In this document: piece after piece, positions 37,647-45,924 of the stretch
Layout of the letters: every line of letters begins with the position of its first letter
Numbering within the stretch: position 1 is the stretch's first letter
Assembly (NCBI RefSeq): GCF_000015045.1
Contig: NC_008609.1
Span: 1,807,501-1,871,500 of the forward strand
Direction of reading: 5' to 3'
Origin: Pelobacter propionicus DSM 2379
GTDB taxonomy: Bacteria > Desulfobacterota > Desulfuromonadia > Geobacterales > Pseudopelobacteraceae
Length of the DNA: 64,000 nt
Translations under genes and position numbers: made by a program
The notes under the pieces: generated by a model
What the model saw: the letters and a program-made list of their open reading frames with translations, nothing else
Database searches by the model: none
Told to the model about the DNA's origin: nothing

Positions 37647-37725
37647 TCCCCCTTTGAAAAAGGGGATTCAGGGGGATCTGACGGCAGCTGCCCCAATCCC
37701 CCGGCCCCCCTTTTCAAAGAGGGGT
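37647..37725. repeat. Inverted repeat element between prkA and the yeaH-like gene
   Basis: A unit beginning tccccctttgaaaaagggg (37647-37677) recurs in inverted orientation at about 37694-37725 (cccccttttcaaagagggg). Each unit also contains an internal palindrome. Such C/T-G/A units are known as dispersed intergenic repeats in many genomes. Here the pair could form a long mRNA hairpin between prkA and the next gene. Confidence 0.7.
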
Positions 37726-37743
37726 GCGTTTGAACGGAATTCC

Positions 37744-39141
37744 ATGCGAAACAAACTGCTCACATACCTGGAAGAACTGAAGGCTGCCGGGATGTCTCCC
37801 CAGCGGGAGGCAGAGCTCAGGGCTGAACTGGAGACGGCGGATGATCCCCACGCCCCCCCCGCATCAGTCGCAGAGGGTGCCGGGACAGAGGGGAGCGGCC
37901 TGCCGAACTTCAAGGGGGGAGACCTTACCTTCCTGCAGCAGATTCCACCGCCCTACGTCAACGCGGCCGTGCTGGCCAAGTCCCTTGACGAACTGCTGGA
38001 ACGGGACCGCCAGCGGGAGAAGGATGGCTTCCCGCGCAAGATCCAGGTGGGTAAACTGGTCAAGCCGGGCAAGGGGAACGCGGGCAAGGTGGTGGTGGTT
38101 CCCACCACCGTGGAGGAGAAGCTGATCCACGACTCGACCATCAGGCCGACCGGCGAGGGGGGGGGCGAGGGGAGCGGAACCGGTGGCAGCGGCGAAGGGG
38201 AGGAGGGGGAGGTCATCGGCGAACAACCGGTCCGCGGAGAGGCCGACCAGCCGGGAGGAGCAGGCCCCGGAGAGGGTGAGGGGGAAAACCACGAACTGGA
38301 GTCCACCGCCTACGATCTGGGCAAGACCCTCTCGGAGAAGTTCCAGCTCCCCAACCTGAAGGACAAGGGGAAAAAGCGCTCCTTCACCCGCTACTCCTAC
38401 GACCTGACCGACAAGAACCGCGGATTCGGCCAGGTGCTGGACAAGAAGGCCACCCTGCGCACCATCGTGGAAACCAACATCGCCCTGGGGAATCTCCCCG
38501 ACCTGTCGGACATCGATCCGACCCGTTTTTTGATCGCGCCCCACGACAAGATCTACCGCGTGCTCTCCCCGGAGAAGGACTACGAGCCCCAGGCCATGCT
38601 CTTCTTCCTGCGCGACTACTCCGGCTCCATGGAGGGCAAGGCCACCGAACTGGTGGTGTCCCAGCATGTGCTGATCTACAGCTGGCTGTTGTACCAGTAC
38701 GCCGGCCAGGCCGAGACCCGCTTCATCCTGCACGATACCGAGGCCAGGGAAGTGCCGGACTTCTACACCTACTACAACTCCCGCGTCGCGGGGGGGACGC
38801 AGGTTTCCAGCGCCTTCAAGCTGGTCAACGACATCGTGGAGAAGGAGAACCTGGCCAGGGATTACAACATCTACGTGTTCCACGGAACCGACGGGGATGA
38901 CTGGGACGACGGCGGCATGAAGGCCGTTGCCGAGATCAGCCACATGCTGGGATACGCCAGTCGGGTGGGGATCACCGTTGCGGCCCACGCCGGCCAGGAC
39001 GGGGTAATGACAACGGTGGCGCGCTTCATGAACACCTCGGGGTTGCTCAAGAGCAAGCCGGGGCTGATCAGGATGGACATCATCCAGGAGGACGCGGACG
39101 AAGCGCGGCTGATCGAAGGGATCAAGAAGCTGATCTCCTGA
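37744..39141 (+). CDS. YeaH/YhbH family protein (DUF444) with VWA-like domain
   Basis: 465 aa. A variable N-terminal part contains a Gly/Glu-rich low-complexity stretch (about residues 137-185), then the DUF444 core. The MIDAS-type D-Y-S-G-S (near residue 292) and the segment Y-V-F-H-G-T-D-G-D-D-W identify a von Willebrand A-like fold. This family partners PrkA and SpoVR. The start is placed at ATG 37744, at the end of the repeat; the 30-codon upstream extension encodes the repeat itself. A strong ribosome site is not obvious. Confidence 0.9.
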   Translation: MRNKLLTYLEELKAAGMSPQREAELRAELETADDPHAPPASVAEGAGTEGSGLPNFKGGDLTFLQQIPPPYVNAAVLAKSLDELLERDRQREKDGFPRKIQVGKLVKPGKGNAGKVVVVPTTVEEKLIHDSTIRPTGEGGGEGSGTGGSGEGEEGEVIGEQPVRGEADQPGGAGPGEGEGENHELESTAYDLGKTLSEKFQLPNLKDKGKKRSFTRYSYDLTDKNRGFGQVLDKKATLRTIVETNIALGNLPDLSDIDPTRFLIAPHDKIYRVLSPEKDYEPQAMLFFLRDYSGSMEGKATELVVSQHVLIYSWLLYQYAGQAETRFILHDTEAREVPDFYTYYNSRVAGGTQVSSAFKLVNDIVEKENLARDYNIYVFHGTDGDDWDDGGMKAVAEISHMLGYASRVGITVAAHAGQDGVMTTVARFMNTSGLLKSKPGLIRMDIIQEDADEARLIEGIKKLIS

Positions 39142-39167
39142 ACCTCTGCACGGAAGAGAGACGCTGT

Positions 39168-40799
39168 ATGGAACTGATCAACCAGCATACCAAGAGGATC
39201 ATGGAGGGGTGCAAGGAGCGTGCGCGCTCTGCCGGCCTCAGCTTCACCGATGAGAGTCTGGAGTACTTGGTCACCAACCGCGATCTGCTGGAACTCTCAC
39301 CCAAGGTGATGATCCCGACCCTGTATGACTACTGGGTGCACGACGTGGAGGTGCTGCGGGAGAAGGGAAAGTACGAACTCTACCCCCACAACCCCTACGA
39401 AACGGTGATCAACACCCGGCCGCCCATATCCTTCTACAACGACAACAACCCGGACTGGCTGAACGTGATGATCTTCTACCATGTCCTGGCCCACATCGAT
39501 TTCTTCCAGAATAACCTCTACTTCCGCCATACCTGGGACTACGACTTTACCGGCCAGGCCCTCTCGGACAAGCGGGTTATCGCCAAGCTGCGCGCCGAGA
39601 AGGGGCGCTGGGTGGATTACGTGATCGAGTTTGCCCGGGGAATCGACAACCTGGTGGATTTTCACGGCGGCCTGACAGAGCTGTTCATGCCCCGGGGGGC
39701 TGGGTGCTCGTCCCGACTGAACTACTACTTTGACGTCTTTCTGCAGAGCGTGAAGAAGGTCCCGGTCAGCGACTACTTGAAGGAGGTCAGCCGCTACAAC
39801 GACTGCCTGAAACACGACGCCCAGCTGGGCGAGAAGAGCTTCTTCGTGGAGGCCGAGCGGCGCTATCCCGAACTGGAGGCCCATTTCAGTCGCTGGGAGC
39901 GCCAGGACAAGCCGGTGGTCCGACGCGACCTGCTGCGCTACCTGCTGGACCACTCGTCCTTCCTCGCCAGGGACGAGAACGTCTGGATGCGGTCGATCCT
40001 GGAGATCGTGCGCAAGACATCCGTGTTTTTCCAGCCCCAGATAAGGACCAAGATCATGAACGAGGGGTGGGCCAGCTACTGGCACGAGCAGCTCTTCCTT
40101 AAGGACGACCGCATCCGCGGGCATGAGGTGGATTTCGCCCGGGTTCACGCCGGCGTCACCTCCATGCCGCGGGTGGGTATCAATCCCTATGCCCTGGGCA
40201 TGCGGCTCTTCTGCCAGATCGAGGAGCAGGCCGACAAGGGACGTTTCTCCTTTGACTTCCAGCGTCTGGCCGACGCCGACAGACGCAGGCATTTCGATGC
40301 GGGTACCGCCTCGGGAGGGGACTACATCTTCTCCGTGCGCGAGAACCTGTGCGATTACCTGTTCCTGAAGAACTACCTGGATCAGGATTTCTTGGATCGC
40401 TACAAGCTGTTCGTGGCCGGGAAGCGCCTGGACCAGCAGCGCATGGTCTGGCAGTACTATGTCAAGAGTCGCAGGGCGGACGACTATCGAGCCATGCTGC
40501 TGGACTCCCTGTACCATCCTCCGGTCATCACCGTGGACCAGGAAAAGGGGGTCGAGGGCTCACTCTACCTGGTGCATGCCTTCGAGGGAAAACAACTGGT
40601 GCATGAGTACATCGCCAATACCCTGATGGGAATCGAGTATCTGTGGGGTGGGCCGGTGCATCTGGAAACCAGCGATGCCAGACTGGCCGCCACACCTTCG
40701 GGCCCCGGCAGCCCGGAGGGAGTCTCGGGCAGGGTGGTGGCCTGGCAACGGGTGCTGTACTCCATGAATGAAAAGGTACTGTCCAGAAAGAATCTCTGA
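39168..40799 (+). CDS. SpoVR family protein
   Basis: 543 aa with typical SpoVR features: P-x-x-Y-D-Y-W-V-H near residue 50, H-V-L-A-H-I-D-F-F and the H-T-W-D-Y-D motif. The E-G-W-A-S-Y-W-H-E segment is the strongest family mark. SpoVR was named for a spore-cortex role in Bacillus; in non-sporulating bacteria (YcgB) it is co-regulated with YeaG/YeaH under stress. It starts 26 bp after the yeaH-like gene and is followed 13 bp later by the second prkA-like gene. Confidence 0.95.
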   Translation: MELINQHTKRIMEGCKERARSAGLSFTDESLEYLVTNRDLLELSPKVMIPTLYDYWVHDVEVLREKGKYELYPHNPYETVINTRPPISFYNDNNPDWLNVMIFYHVLAHIDFFQNNLYFRHTWDYDFTGQALSDKRVIAKLRAEKGRWVDYVIEFARGIDNLVDFHGGLTELFMPRGAGCSSRLNYYFDVFLQSVKKVPVSDYLKEVSRYNDCLKHDAQLGEKSFFVEAERRYPELEAHFSRWERQDKPVVRRDLLRYLLDHSSFLARDENVWMRSILEIVRKTSVFFQPQIRTKIMNEGWASYWHEQLFLKDDRIRGHEVDFARVHAGVTSMPRVGINPYALGMRLFCQIEEQADKGRFSFDFQRLADADRRRHFDAGTASGGDYIFSVRENLCDYLFLKNYLDQDFLDRYKLFVAGKRLDQQRMVWQYYVKSRRADDYRAMLLDSLYHPPVITVDQEKGVEGSLYLVHAFEGKQLVHEYIANTLMGIEYLWGGPVHLETSDARLAATPSGPGSPEGVSGRVVAWQRVLYSMNEKVLSRKNL

Positions 40800-40812
40800 C
40801 CGGTGAACCAGC

Positions 40813-43104
40813 ATGTCAAACGTCGATAAAGCCCTACGGCACCTGAACCGCAAGATCAGCGAACGAGAGCAGAGCCAGACCATCGGCTTCGACGAGTTCC
40901 TGAGAATCCTGGCCACGCGCCCCACTTCAGTGGTGCGCAATGTCTTTCAGACATTCCATGACATGATCCACGGCTATGTGGGTGTGGGGGTGGACGAATA
41001 CCCGGACGACCCGGAGTCGATCAACTACGTCAACTACGATTGCGCCAACCTGTTCGTCAAGGATACGGATCACCCCTTCTTTGCCGACCGCCTCTTCGCC
41101 AACCGCCTGATCAACCATGTGGATGCCATGAAGAGCAGCGCGCGCCAGAACAAGATCTACATCTTCGAGGGGCCTCCCGGTTCCGGCAAGAGCACCTTCC
41201 TCAACACCCTGCTGCTGAAATTCGAGGAATACGCCAACAGTGCGGCGGGAATGCGCTACGAGGTGGTCTGGAGACTGGACCGGCGCCTGCTGGCGCGGAT
41301 CAACGAGACCCAGCTGTCGTCGTTCGTGGACCGTCTCACCAACCTGCTGGACGAATACGAGCTGGGTCAGGCCGATCAGCTGGAGATGAAGAAGGGAGAG
41401 GCGTACAGCAGCGATTACGTGGAGATTCCCTGCCCTTCCCACGACCACCCGCTGCTGCTGATTCCCAAACGGGACCGGCGCACCTTCTTCGACGAGCTCT
41501 TCAAGAACGACGAGTTCAAGTGGAAGCTCTTCACCGACAAGGAGTTCGAGTGGGTCTTCCGCGAGACCCCCTGCACCATCTGCAGCTCCATCTTCAACGC
41601 CCTGATCCAGCGCATGCCCACCTCCATGGACATCTACCGCATGATCCACGCCCGCCCCTATCGCTTCAACCGCCGACTGGGGGAGGGAATAACGGTCTTC
41701 AATCCGGGCGACAGGCCGATGAAGCAGAACATGATCACCAACGAGCAATTGCAGCGCAAGATCGACGTCCTGCTGGGGGACAGCAACGCCGTCAAGTATC
41801 ATTTCTCCAGTTTCGCCAAGACCAATAACGGCATCTATGCGCTGATGGACGTGAAATCCCACAACTCCGAGCGGTTGCTGGAGTTGCACAACATCATCAG
41901 CGAGGGGATTCACAAAGTGGAGGAACTGGAGGAGAACGTCAAATCGCTCTTCATTGCCCTGATGAACCCCGAGGACGAGAAGGCCATCGAAGGGTTCCCG
42001 TCATTCAGCGACCGCATCGAGTTCATCAACATCCCCTATGTCATGGACCTGCACACCGAGGTGGAGATCTACCGCAACACCTTCGGCAAGCATATCGACG
42101 AGAGCTTCCTGCCACGGGTGCTGCACAACTTCGCCCGCATCATCATCGCCACCCGCATGAACAAGAAATCGCCGGCCATGCTGGAATGGATCGAGAATCC
42201 TGCCAGCTATGCCAACTACTGCGATGAAAACCTGCTGCTGCTCAAGATGGAGATCTACTGCGGACACATCCCTCCCTGGCTGACCGAGGAGGATCGCAAG
42301 CGCTTGACCGCAAAGCGACGGCGCCGGATCATCGACGAGTCGGAACAGGAAGGGGTGACCGGCTTCTCCGGCCGGGACTCCATCAAGCTGTTCAACGAAT
42401 TCTATTCCGCCCATGCCCGCAAGGACGGGCTGATCTCCATGCAGAGCCTGATCAGCTACTTTACCAAGTGGCGCACGGACTTAAGCGAGATGCTGCCGGA
42501 ACACTTTCTGGATTCGGTGGTAAAAAACTACGACTACGGTGTTCTCCAGGAGGTCAAGGAGTCGCTCTACTACTACAACGACGAGCAGATCTCCCGCGAC
42601 TTGCTCAACTACCTGTTCGCGCTCAACTTCGAGTCGGGTGCGGTGACGTTGTGCAGCTTCACGAACGACAAGCTGGAGATCAGCGAGGATTTCCTGCGCT
42701 CCATCGAGGGGCGCCTGATCGGCATGGATATGGCCGACGAGGCGCGACTGGCCTTCCGCCGGGAAACCCAGAAGGAGTACGCCTCCCGCACCCTGACCCA
42801 GGAGATTCTGGCTTCCGGGAAGGATCCTCGTGAGACGGGGCTGTTCCAGGCGCTCCACGAACGCTATGTGCACAACCTGAAGGAGAAGGTGCTGGAACCG
42901 TTCGTGGACAATGAGAATTTCCGTCGGGCCATCAAGGATTTCGACACCGAAGCGTTCAAGACCTATGACAAGCGCATTCGCGATGACGTGACCTTCCTGA
43001 TCAACAATCTCTGCGCATCCCGCCTGCACTACAGCAAGCAGAGCGCCAAGGAGGTCTGCGTCTACGTCATTGATCAGGACCTGGCCCGCAGGTTCTCTTC
43101 CTGA
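40813..43104 (+). CDS. Second PrkA-like AAA+ protein, divergent
   Basis: 763 aa, longer than and clearly different from the first PrkA. Walker A is G-P-P-G-S-G-K-S (residues 120-127). Between Walker A and the rest lies a module with Cys207, His210, His212, Cys254 and Cys257 (C-P-S-H-D-H and C-T-I-C) that may bind a metal. The C-terminal half is helical and shares the K-T-Y-D-K-R-I-type ending seen in PrkA relatives. It is 13 bp after spoVR, so the four genes form one operon. Assignment to the PrkA superfamily is by general layout; substrate and kinase activity are unknown. Confidence 0.8.
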   Translation: MSNVDKALRHLNRKISEREQSQTIGFDEFLRILATRPTSVVRNVFQTFHDMIHGYVGVGVDEYPDDPESINYVNYDCANLFVKDTDHPFFADRLFANRLINHVDAMKSSARQNKIYIFEGPPGSGKSTFLNTLLLKFEEYANSAAGMRYEVVWRLDRRLLARINETQLSSFVDRLTNLLDEYELGQADQLEMKKGEAYSSDYVEIPCPSHDHPLLLIPKRDRRTFFDELFKNDEFKWKLFTDKEFEWVFRETPCTICSSIFNALIQRMPTSMDIYRMIHARPYRFNRRLGEGITVFNPGDRPMKQNMITNEQLQRKIDVLLGDSNAVKYHFSSFAKTNNGIYALMDVKSHNSERLLELHNIISEGIHKVEELEENVKSLFIALMNPEDEKAIEGFPSFSDRIEFINIPYVMDLHTEVEIYRNTFGKHIDESFLPRVLHNFARIIIATRMNKKSPAMLEWIENPASYANYCDENLLLLKMEIYCGHIPPWLTEEDRKRLTAKRRRRIIDESEQEGVTGFSGRDSIKLFNEFYSAHARKDGLISMQSLISYFTKWRTDLSEMLPEHFLDSVVKNYDYGVLQEVKESLYYYNDEQISRDLLNYLFALNFESGAVTLCSFTNDKLEISEDFLRSIEGRLIGMDMADEARLAFRRETQKEYASRTLTQEILASGKDPRETGLFQALHERYVHNLKEKVLEPFVDNENFRRAIKDFDTEAFKTYDKRIRDDVTFLINNLCASRLHYSKQSAKEVCVYVIDQDLARRFSS

Positions 43105-43171
43105 TCGGTAGGGGGTGAAATGCCTAAGCATGGCGTTACTACTGCATTGTAATCGAGTCGGTACCAATCGT

Positions 43172-43195
43172 AGGGGCGACCCGGTGTGGTCGCCC
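43172..43195. repeat. Short intergenic inverted repeat
   Basis: gggcgacc (43174-43181) and ggtcgccc (43188-43195) flank a 6-nt loop, preceded by gtag. This unit resembles intergenic repeats found in many bacteria. It could also act as a weak stop signal after the PrkA cluster, but no T-tract follows. Confidence 0.45.
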
Positions 43196-43245
43196 AATCT
43201 GCATACTGGAATACTGGAACAAAACAGCATAAAAAGGAGGCTGAT

Positions 43246-43593
43246 ATGGAAGAGGAACGGAAAAGCAGACGAGTTGCGGCTGGGGCATTGCTGCTGGTGG
43301 CGGGCGGGATCATCGGTGCGGGTGCGGCCCTGCTGATGGCGCCCCAGTCCGGACGCAGGACCAGGCGCGATATCTCCCGCTGTGCCCAGAAGGTTAAGAC
43401 GCGGGCCGACGAGAAGATGGAGGATATCGCGGTGAGCATCTCCGATCTGGTGGAAACGGTGGGGGAGAAGACCGATGACCTGCTGGACAGGGGCAAGGAC
43501 CTCGCCGGCGGCACCCGCAAGGAGCTGATCCGGTTGATCGAGGAGGGGGCTTCGGCACTGGAAAAATTCCGCGCCAGACTGCGCAGGATGTAG
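43246..43593 (+). CDS. YtxH-like membrane-anchored protein
   Basis: 115 aa. After a charged N terminus (E-E-E-R-K-S-R-R) a single membrane helix (about 12-32) ends with L-M-A-P-Q-S-G-R-R-T-R-R, the usual YtxH-type junction of helix and basic segment. The rest is an amphipathic coiled-coil-like helix. The family is often linked to general stress, function unknown. AAAAGGAGG precedes the ATG. It is 141 bp after the PrkA cluster. Confidence 0.8.
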   Translation: MEEERKSRRVAAGALLLVAGGIIGAGAALLMAPQSGRRTRRDISRCAQKVKTRADEKMEDIAVSISDLVETVGEKTDDLLDRGKDLAGGTRKELIRLIEEGASALEKFRARLRRM

Positions 43594-43731
43594 GTCAGCG
43601 ACCGTGTGACTGCCGCGGGATGGAAGAGAGCCGGATGGCAATTGAGACATGTCGCCATCCGGCTCTTGTAGTGTCTGGGTTCGGGAGGTGGAGGTAGCCT
43701 CCGTTCGCTCCGGATGACGAGTAACCGTGTT

Positions 43732-44403
43732 TCAGCCCGCCTCGCCGAAACCGGGGATCAGCTGGCTGAAGTAGTGGATCGACTGGTAGGTTGACGACGG
43801 CTCTGGCTGGAGCCGGGAACTGAAGCGGCTGATGTACACCAGGTATCTGATGCCGAAGCGCGCGGCGGTGCCCAGATTGGTCTCGCTGTCCTCCCCCAGC
43901 AGGGTCCTCCTGGGATCATAGGGGATGAAGCGCCGCAGTTCGCCCCAGAAACGGTCGTCCTCTTTGGGGAGCCCCACCTGGTGGGCGGAGACAATGCCGC
44001 TGAAATAGGGTCCTAGCATGGTCTTTTTCATCTTCAGGTCGAGGGTCTTGGAGTGGGCGTTGGTGACCAGCCAGGCGTGCTTTCCGTGCTGGCGCAGAAA
44101 GAGCAGGAACTCCACCACGTAGGGGTGCACGGCGATCAGGTGCTCGACCTCCTTCTTGAGCAGCGGTATATCCAGGCGCAGGTGGCTCGACCAGTAGTCC
44201 AGGTCGGTCCAGTTGAGGGTGTTCTCCTGGGAGTTGAACAGGGCATAAAGATGCTTCTTAGCCTGCTCCAGCGAGGTTTTGTTCCGCTCGGCCCAGCGCC
44301 GGGGGACGTGCTCCAGCCAGAAGTGGTCGTCAAAATGACGGTCCAGCAGTGTCCCGTCCATGTCCAGCAGGACGGTGTCGATGTGTTTCCAGTCGATGTT
44401 CAT
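43732..44403 (-). CDS. HAD-family hydrolase, GMP/IMP nucleotidase (YrfG) type
   Basis: 223 aa. The HAD nucleophile motif L-L-D-M-D-G-T-L-L-D has Asp14 and Asp16. Motif II is V-T-N-A-H-S-K-T, and the L-L-G-E-D-S-E-T-N motif supplies the acidic pair. The short cap and the segment P-K-E-D-D-R-F-W fit the YrfG nucleotidase subgroup. ATG 44403 has GGAG 12 nt upstream; an in-frame ATG at 44430 is an alternative with no site. It is divergent from miaB. Confidence 0.82.
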   Translation of the reverse strand: MNIDWKHIDTVLLDMDGTLLDRHFDDHFWLEHVPRRWAERNKTSLEQAKKHLYALFNSQENTLNWTDLDYWSSHLRLDIPLLKKEVEHLIAVHPYVVEFLLFLRQHGKHAWLVTNAHSKTLDLKMKKTMLGPYFSGIVSAHQVGLPKEDDRFWGELRRFIPYDPRRTLLGEDSETNLGTAARFGIRYLVYISRFSSRLQPEPSSTYQSIHYFSQLIPGFGEAG

Positions 44404-44532
44404 GGGAATGCGGTTCTCCGTCAAAGCCATTATGCGTCAGTGTTTATCTGTGCGCTCCGCTACCATAGCAGAGCCGGGATGAAATGGACAGTTTGAAACG
44501 GCTTCCGGGATAGGGCTGGGTCAATCCATTGA

Positions 44533-44562
44533 TTGACTTGGAGCGTTTCGTTCGCGTATATA
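44533..44562 (+). promoter_or_regulatory. Candidate promoter of miaB
   Basis: TTGACT (44533-44538) and TATATA (44557-44562) with an 18-bp spacer. A start near 44569 would leave only about 5 nt before the miaB ATG at 44575, suggesting a near-leaderless mRNA. Confidence 0.5.
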
Positions 44563-44574
44563 TATTCGTTCGCC

Positions 44575-45897
44575 ATGACTCAGAACTACGTATACATCGA
44601 AACTTTTGGCTGCCAGATGAATGTGAACGATTCCGAGCGAATCCTGACCATGCTGGCCGATATAGGCTATGTGCCGACCCAGGAGCCGGCCCGTGCCCGC
44701 TTGATCCTGCTCAATACCTGCAGCGTGCGTGCAGGGGCCGAGGAAAAAGTCTACCGTCGCCTGGAAAACCTGGTGGTACTCAAGCGGCACAACAGTCGCC
44801 TGATCATCGGCGTCGGCGGCTGCGTGGCCCAGCAGGAGGGCGAGGCACTCCTGGAGCGCATCCCCAAGCTGGATCTGGTCTTCGGCACCCACAACCTGCA
44901 CCTGCTGAACGACATGGTGCTGGCTGCCGAGCGGGGCGAGCGGAAGAGCGAGACCTCCTTTATCGACAACGACCAGCGCCTGGACCTCTTTCCCCCCATC
45001 AGGGGGACGGCTCGGATCAGCAGCTTCGTGACCGTCATGCAGGGGTGCGAAAACTACTGCTCCTACTGTATCGTGCCCTACGTGCGGGGACCGGAGGTCA
45101 GCCGCCGCTCCGGGGATATCCTCCGTGAGGTTCGGCAACTGGCTGATCAGGGGGTACGGGAGGTGGCGCTCCTGGGACAGAATGTCAACTCCTACGGCCT
45201 GAAGAGCAGCGCGGAGCCAAGCTTCGCTGAGCTCATCAGGCTGGTCGCCGCCGTGGACGGCATCAGGCGCATCCGCTTCTTCACCTCCCATCCCAAGGAC
45301 ATGTCCCCCGAGCTGATCGCCTGTTTCGGTGATCTGCCGGCCCTGTGCAGCCAGCTCCACCTGCCGGCCCAGTCGGGAAGCGACAACGTGCTTGCACGCA
45401 TGGGACGGGGCTATACCCGTGAAGAGTACCTGGAGAAGGTCCGGGCACTGCGGGCGGTCCGTCCCGACATCGTCTTCACCGGCGACATGATCGTCGGTTT
45501 TCCGGGCGAAACCGAGGAGGAGTTCCAGGAGACCCTCTCCCTGATGGAGGAGGTACGGTACATCGACCTGTTTTCCTTCGCCTATTCGCCGCGCCCCGGT
45601 ACCAGGGCCGCGGAGTTGGCCGACGACCTGTCCCGCGGGGAAAAGCAGAGTCGCCTGGAGCGGTTGCAGGCGCTCCAGAAGCGCACCACCATGGAGATCA
45701 ACGATGTACTGCTCGGTACGCGCCAGACCGTGCTGGTGGAGAGGGAGGGAAAACGCCCCGGCCAGATCTCCGGCAAGGCCGACAACGGCCGCACCGTCAA
45801 CTTCAGCGGCGACAGGAGCCTGATCGGTACCTTCGTCGATCTGCGAATCATCCAGGTGTTCCAGAATTCGCTCCTGGGGGAACTGCTCCCGGGGTGA
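44575..45897 (+). CDS. miaB: tRNA-2-methylthio-N6-dimethylallyladenosine synthase MiaB
   Basis: 440 aa radical SAM methylthiotransferase that modifies A37 of tRNAs reading UNN codons. The N-terminal UPF0004 domain has three cluster cysteines (F-G-C-Q-M-N; N-T-C-S-V-R; G-G-C-V-A-Q). The radical SAM motif is C-E-N-Y-C-S-Y-C. The TRAM domain is at the C terminus. Start ATG 44575 agrees with family length; the 14 upstream in-frame codons lie inside the promoter. glnS starts 27 bp downstream, so miaB, glnS, era and der form a likely operon. Confidence 0.95.
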   Translation: MTQNYVYIETFGCQMNVNDSERILTMLADIGYVPTQEPARARLILLNTCSVRAGAEEKVYRRLENLVVLKRHNSRLIIGVGGCVAQQEGEALLERIPKLDLVFGTHNLHLLNDMVLAAERGERKSETSFIDNDQRLDLFPPIRGTARISSFVTVMQGCENYCSYCIVPYVRGPEVSRRSGDILREVRQLADQGVREVALLGQNVNSYGLKSSAEPSFAELIRLVAAVDGIRRIRFFTSHPKDMSPELIACFGDLPALCSQLHLPAQSGSDNVLARMGRGYTREEYLEKVRALRAVRPDIVFTGDMIVGFPGETEEEFQETLSLMEEVRYIDLFSFAYSPRPGTRAAELADDLSRGEKQSRLERLQALQKRTTMEINDVLLGTRQTVLVEREGKRPGQISGKADNGRTVNFSGDRSLIGTFVDLRIIQVFQNSLLGELLPG

Positions 45898-45924
45898 CCA
45901 ACTTGAAATCTTCAGAGGGAAACC

